Below, one piece after another: positions 62,377 to 64,000 of a stretch of 64,000 nucleotides of DNA (position 1 is its first letter; the number at the start of each line of letters is the position of its first letter). The stretch comes from Nitrospiraceae bacterium (lineage in GTDB: Bacteria > Nitrospirota > Nitrospiria > Nitrospirales > UBA8639), in NCBI GenBank assembly GCA_020632635.1, contig JACKFE010000001.1, forward strand, positions 62,001 to 126,000, in the 5' to 3' direction. The notes under the pieces are model-generated. The model saw only the letters and a program-made list of their open reading frames with translations, was not told the origin of the DNA and made no database searches. Both the position numbers and the translations under genes were made by a program.

Positions 62377-63264
62377 TCAGATGTCCGTAGGGCGCAGATC
62401 TTGAAATGCAAAGAGGCGATGATCTAACAAATGACTGGGCACAACATTGGATAGTGCCCCAAATAGGCTATCCCCAGACCCGGGATACTGTTCCTCCCAT
62501 TGCCGGAGCAGCTGTTTCACTTCCTTGCGTTTCAAATTTTCCTGGGATCCGCACAAATCACAAGGAATAATGGGAAATTGACGCAGTTCCGCATACCGGG
62601 CCAACTCAGACTCCCGCACATAGGCCAACGGCCGGATCACCACATGACGTCCATCATCTGACCGTAACTTCGGAGGCATACTTTTGAGTGTTCCCGAGAA
62701 AAATACATTCATGACAAATGTTTCAATCATGTCATCGCGGTGATGCCCTAAGGCAATTTTGGTCGCCCCCAACTTGTCGGCTAACCCGTAGAGAATGCCC
62801 CGGCGCAATCGGGAACACAACGAGCAGGTCGTGTCTCCCTCAGGGATGACACGCTTGACTACCGAATAGGTATCCCGTTCTTCAATATGAAACGGCACAC
62901 CGATTTTCGTCAGGTAGGCAGGCAACACTTCGGCCGGAAATCCCGGCTGTTTTTGATCCAGATTTACCGCAATCACCCGATACGACACGGGGGCACGGGA
63001 TTGCATCGACAGTAGAATATCCAGTAAGCCATAACTGTCTTTTCCCCCGGACAGACAGACCATGACCGTATCTCCGTCTTCAATCATCGTAAAGTCGGCC
63101 ACAGCCTGTCCCACCGACCGGCACAATCGATGGTGAAGCTTCTGCACCGACCCGGTGAGATTGATCTTTTGGGAAACGCTGGCAATTTGATGGATCATAA
63201 ACTGAGATGTGCAGGCGGCCCCCATAATAGGGTCATCACCCACTTCCTTCCTCGAACTTATCAA
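62377..63264 (-). CDS. ttcA: tRNA 2-thiocytidine synthetase TtcA
   Basis: Up to 295 residues. PP-loop [18 protein letters not shown] for ATP, CxxC pair [13 protein letters not shown], a further Cys in [24 protein letters not shown] and the Fe-S-binding layout of TtcA. It thiolates C32 of tRNA. TTG 63264 overlaps the stop of the upstream gene (TTGA); ATG 63225 (after residue 13) is the alternative start, and family homology begins near residue 30. Confidence 0.9.
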   Translation of the reverse strand: MISSRKEVGDDPIMGAACTSQFMIHQIASVSQKINLTGSVQKLHHRLCRSVGQAVADFTMIEDGDTVMVCLSGGKDSYGLLDILLSMQSRAPVSYRVIAVNLDQKQPGFPAEVLPAYLTKIGVPFHIEERDTYSVVKRVIPEGDTTCSLCSRLRRGILYGLADKLGATKIALGHHRDDMIETFVMNVFFSGTLKSMPPKLRSDDGRHVVIRPLAYVRESELARYAELRQFPIIPCDLCGSQENLKRKEVKQLLRQWEEQYPGSGDSLFGALSNVVPSHLLDHRLFAFQDLRPTDI

Positions 63265-63986
63265 TATGTAAAGTCCACACTGCTCCGCTGCGGGGAAGAA
63301 ACTTCAATATCCTGAGTGAGTACCCCCAACGATTCATGCCACACACGAATGGTATACCGACCAGGAGGAACAGGTGGTAATTGATAGCTCCCAGACTCAT
63401 CAGTCACCGCATAGTAGGGGTGATCAAAAACCATCAGCGAGGCGCCCATAAACTTGTGTTTGTCGCACCGAACCACATGCCTTCCTGCCTTTTTGAGCCC
63501 CTTGGAAACGGGACGCCCTCCCGGCAATTGAGCGACATTCAGAACCGTCCGCTGGTCTAAGGTAATATGGGTGTTATGAAGAATGGGATCCTCATTCCGA
63601 ATTTCCACGACTTGTCCCACTTGCGCCGCCTTCACCTGCGGTGAAAAGGTGCAATGGACATTCGAAATGGCAACCTTGTGAGACATATCGGAAACGACGT
63701 CACCCCTTTCATTCCGGACACCTTCCAGACTCACCACGGCATTGGCAAGCCCCGCCGTTCGAGGATTTCTGATCACCCGAGTATTCGCCACACTCGTTCC
63801 ACAGGTTGAAGTATCAACTTTCACGGCAATCATATGAGGGGTTGGCTGTTGCCCATGAAGCAATACCCTCCCTGTCACTGTAACAGCATCCGATGGTGGC
63901 GCTAGGATACTCCAGGCATACTCATGAGTTCCTCCCACAATTAGAAACAACCAGACCATAGAGGTGAACATGAGAACGGCTTTCAT
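63261..63986 (-). CDS. Exported cupredoxin-like protein with carboxypeptidase-regulatory-like domain
   Basis: 241 residues from ATG 63986. Signal peptide 1-26 ([22 protein letters not shown]). Cupredoxin fold at about 35-185: ligand candidates LHNTH (His) and [10 protein letters not shown] (Cys, His, Met), the layout of a type 1 copper site. A C-terminal SusD-like or carboxypeptidase-regulatory-like domain ([22 protein letters not shown], about 200-241) follows. It is a periplasmic electron carrier or copper protein by analogy; redox partner unknown. Translationally coupled to ttcA by a TTGA junction. Confidence 0.75.
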   Translation of the reverse strand: MKAVLMFTSMVWLFLIVGGTHEYAWSILAPPSDAVTVTGRVLLHGQQPTPHMIAVKVDTSTCGTSVANTRVIRNPRTAGLANAVVSLEGVRNERGDVVSDMSHKVAISNVHCTFSPQVKAAQVGQVVEIRNEDPILHNTHITLDQRTVLNVAQLPGGRPVSKGLKKAGRHVVRCDKHKFMGASLMVFDHPYYAVTDESGSYQLPPVPPGRYTIRVWHESLGVLTQDIEVSSPQRSSVDFTY

Positions 63987-64000
63987 TCCGATAGCCTAAT

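Overview
The window reads as a contiguous piece of a Nitrospirota (Nitrospira-like) chromosome. The basis is the gene mix: a four-domain 2-oxoacid:ferredoxin oxidoreductase, several CxxCH cytochromes, a high density of LuxR-type two-component genes, a DUF2934 remnant, and outer-membrane barrels. This assignment is an inference from gene content. No 16S rRNA or nitrification marker lies here. No CRISPR array, prophage or intact insertion sequence was found.

Layout. 1-8140 is a regulatory region on the minus strand: a SpoIIAA-like protein (cut by the window edge), an exported Q/R-rich protein, a sugar-nucleotide transferase followed by a decayed DUF2934 gene, a CBS-CBS-receiver fusion, and a multi-PAS histidine kinase with two sister LuxR regulators. 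Three near-identical CTAGGA-N4-TCCTAG inverted repeats sit upstream of three of these genes. 8262-9418 is gene-poor and holds a 122-bp inverted repeat. 9419-19663 (mostly plus) carries two cytochromes c, dodecin, archease-RtcB, a heavily decayed phosphoenolpyruvate synthase, an HxlR regulator, small proteins, a sigma-70 factor, malic enzyme, a DUF72 protein and a truncated PolX-type PHP domain.

19765-26662 (minus) is an envelope region: a triple-barrel outer-membrane protein, a pair of paralogous exported proteins (one with an EF-hand loop) and a DUF481 barrel. 26892-30101 is a carbamoyltransferase, carbamate kinase and cPGS-like cluster, divergent from a DUF211-VIT1 pair. 33639-36201 holds a tandem universal stress protein and an FHA-transmembrane-coiled-coil-trypsin protease. 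36282-44552 is a catabolic operon on the minus strand (tdh-kbl-acyl-CoA synthetase-porGD-porA-porB-gdh) that would turn threonine and other 2-oxo acids into acyl-CoA and reduced ferredoxin.

45722-49922 is rplI-glyA-nrdR followed by a Rossmann-fold histidine kinase and its LuxR regulator, with a good sigma-70 promoter in front. 50137-52347 has an exported protein, a helicase-like protein that lacks its Walker A motif, and tRNA-Leu(CAG) with its own promoter. 52810-58834 is a six-gene minus-strand run (nucleotide-type transporter, gamma-glutamylcyclotransferase-like, small membrane protein, SSS symporter, SLOG-like protein, patatin). Its last two genes overlap and are the best candidate here for an undescribed signalling or defence module. 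58978-63986 holds DCC thioredoxin-like, metallophosphoesterase, MsrA, two hypothetical genes in an extremely compact arrangement, CarS-like, TtcA and a cupredoxin.
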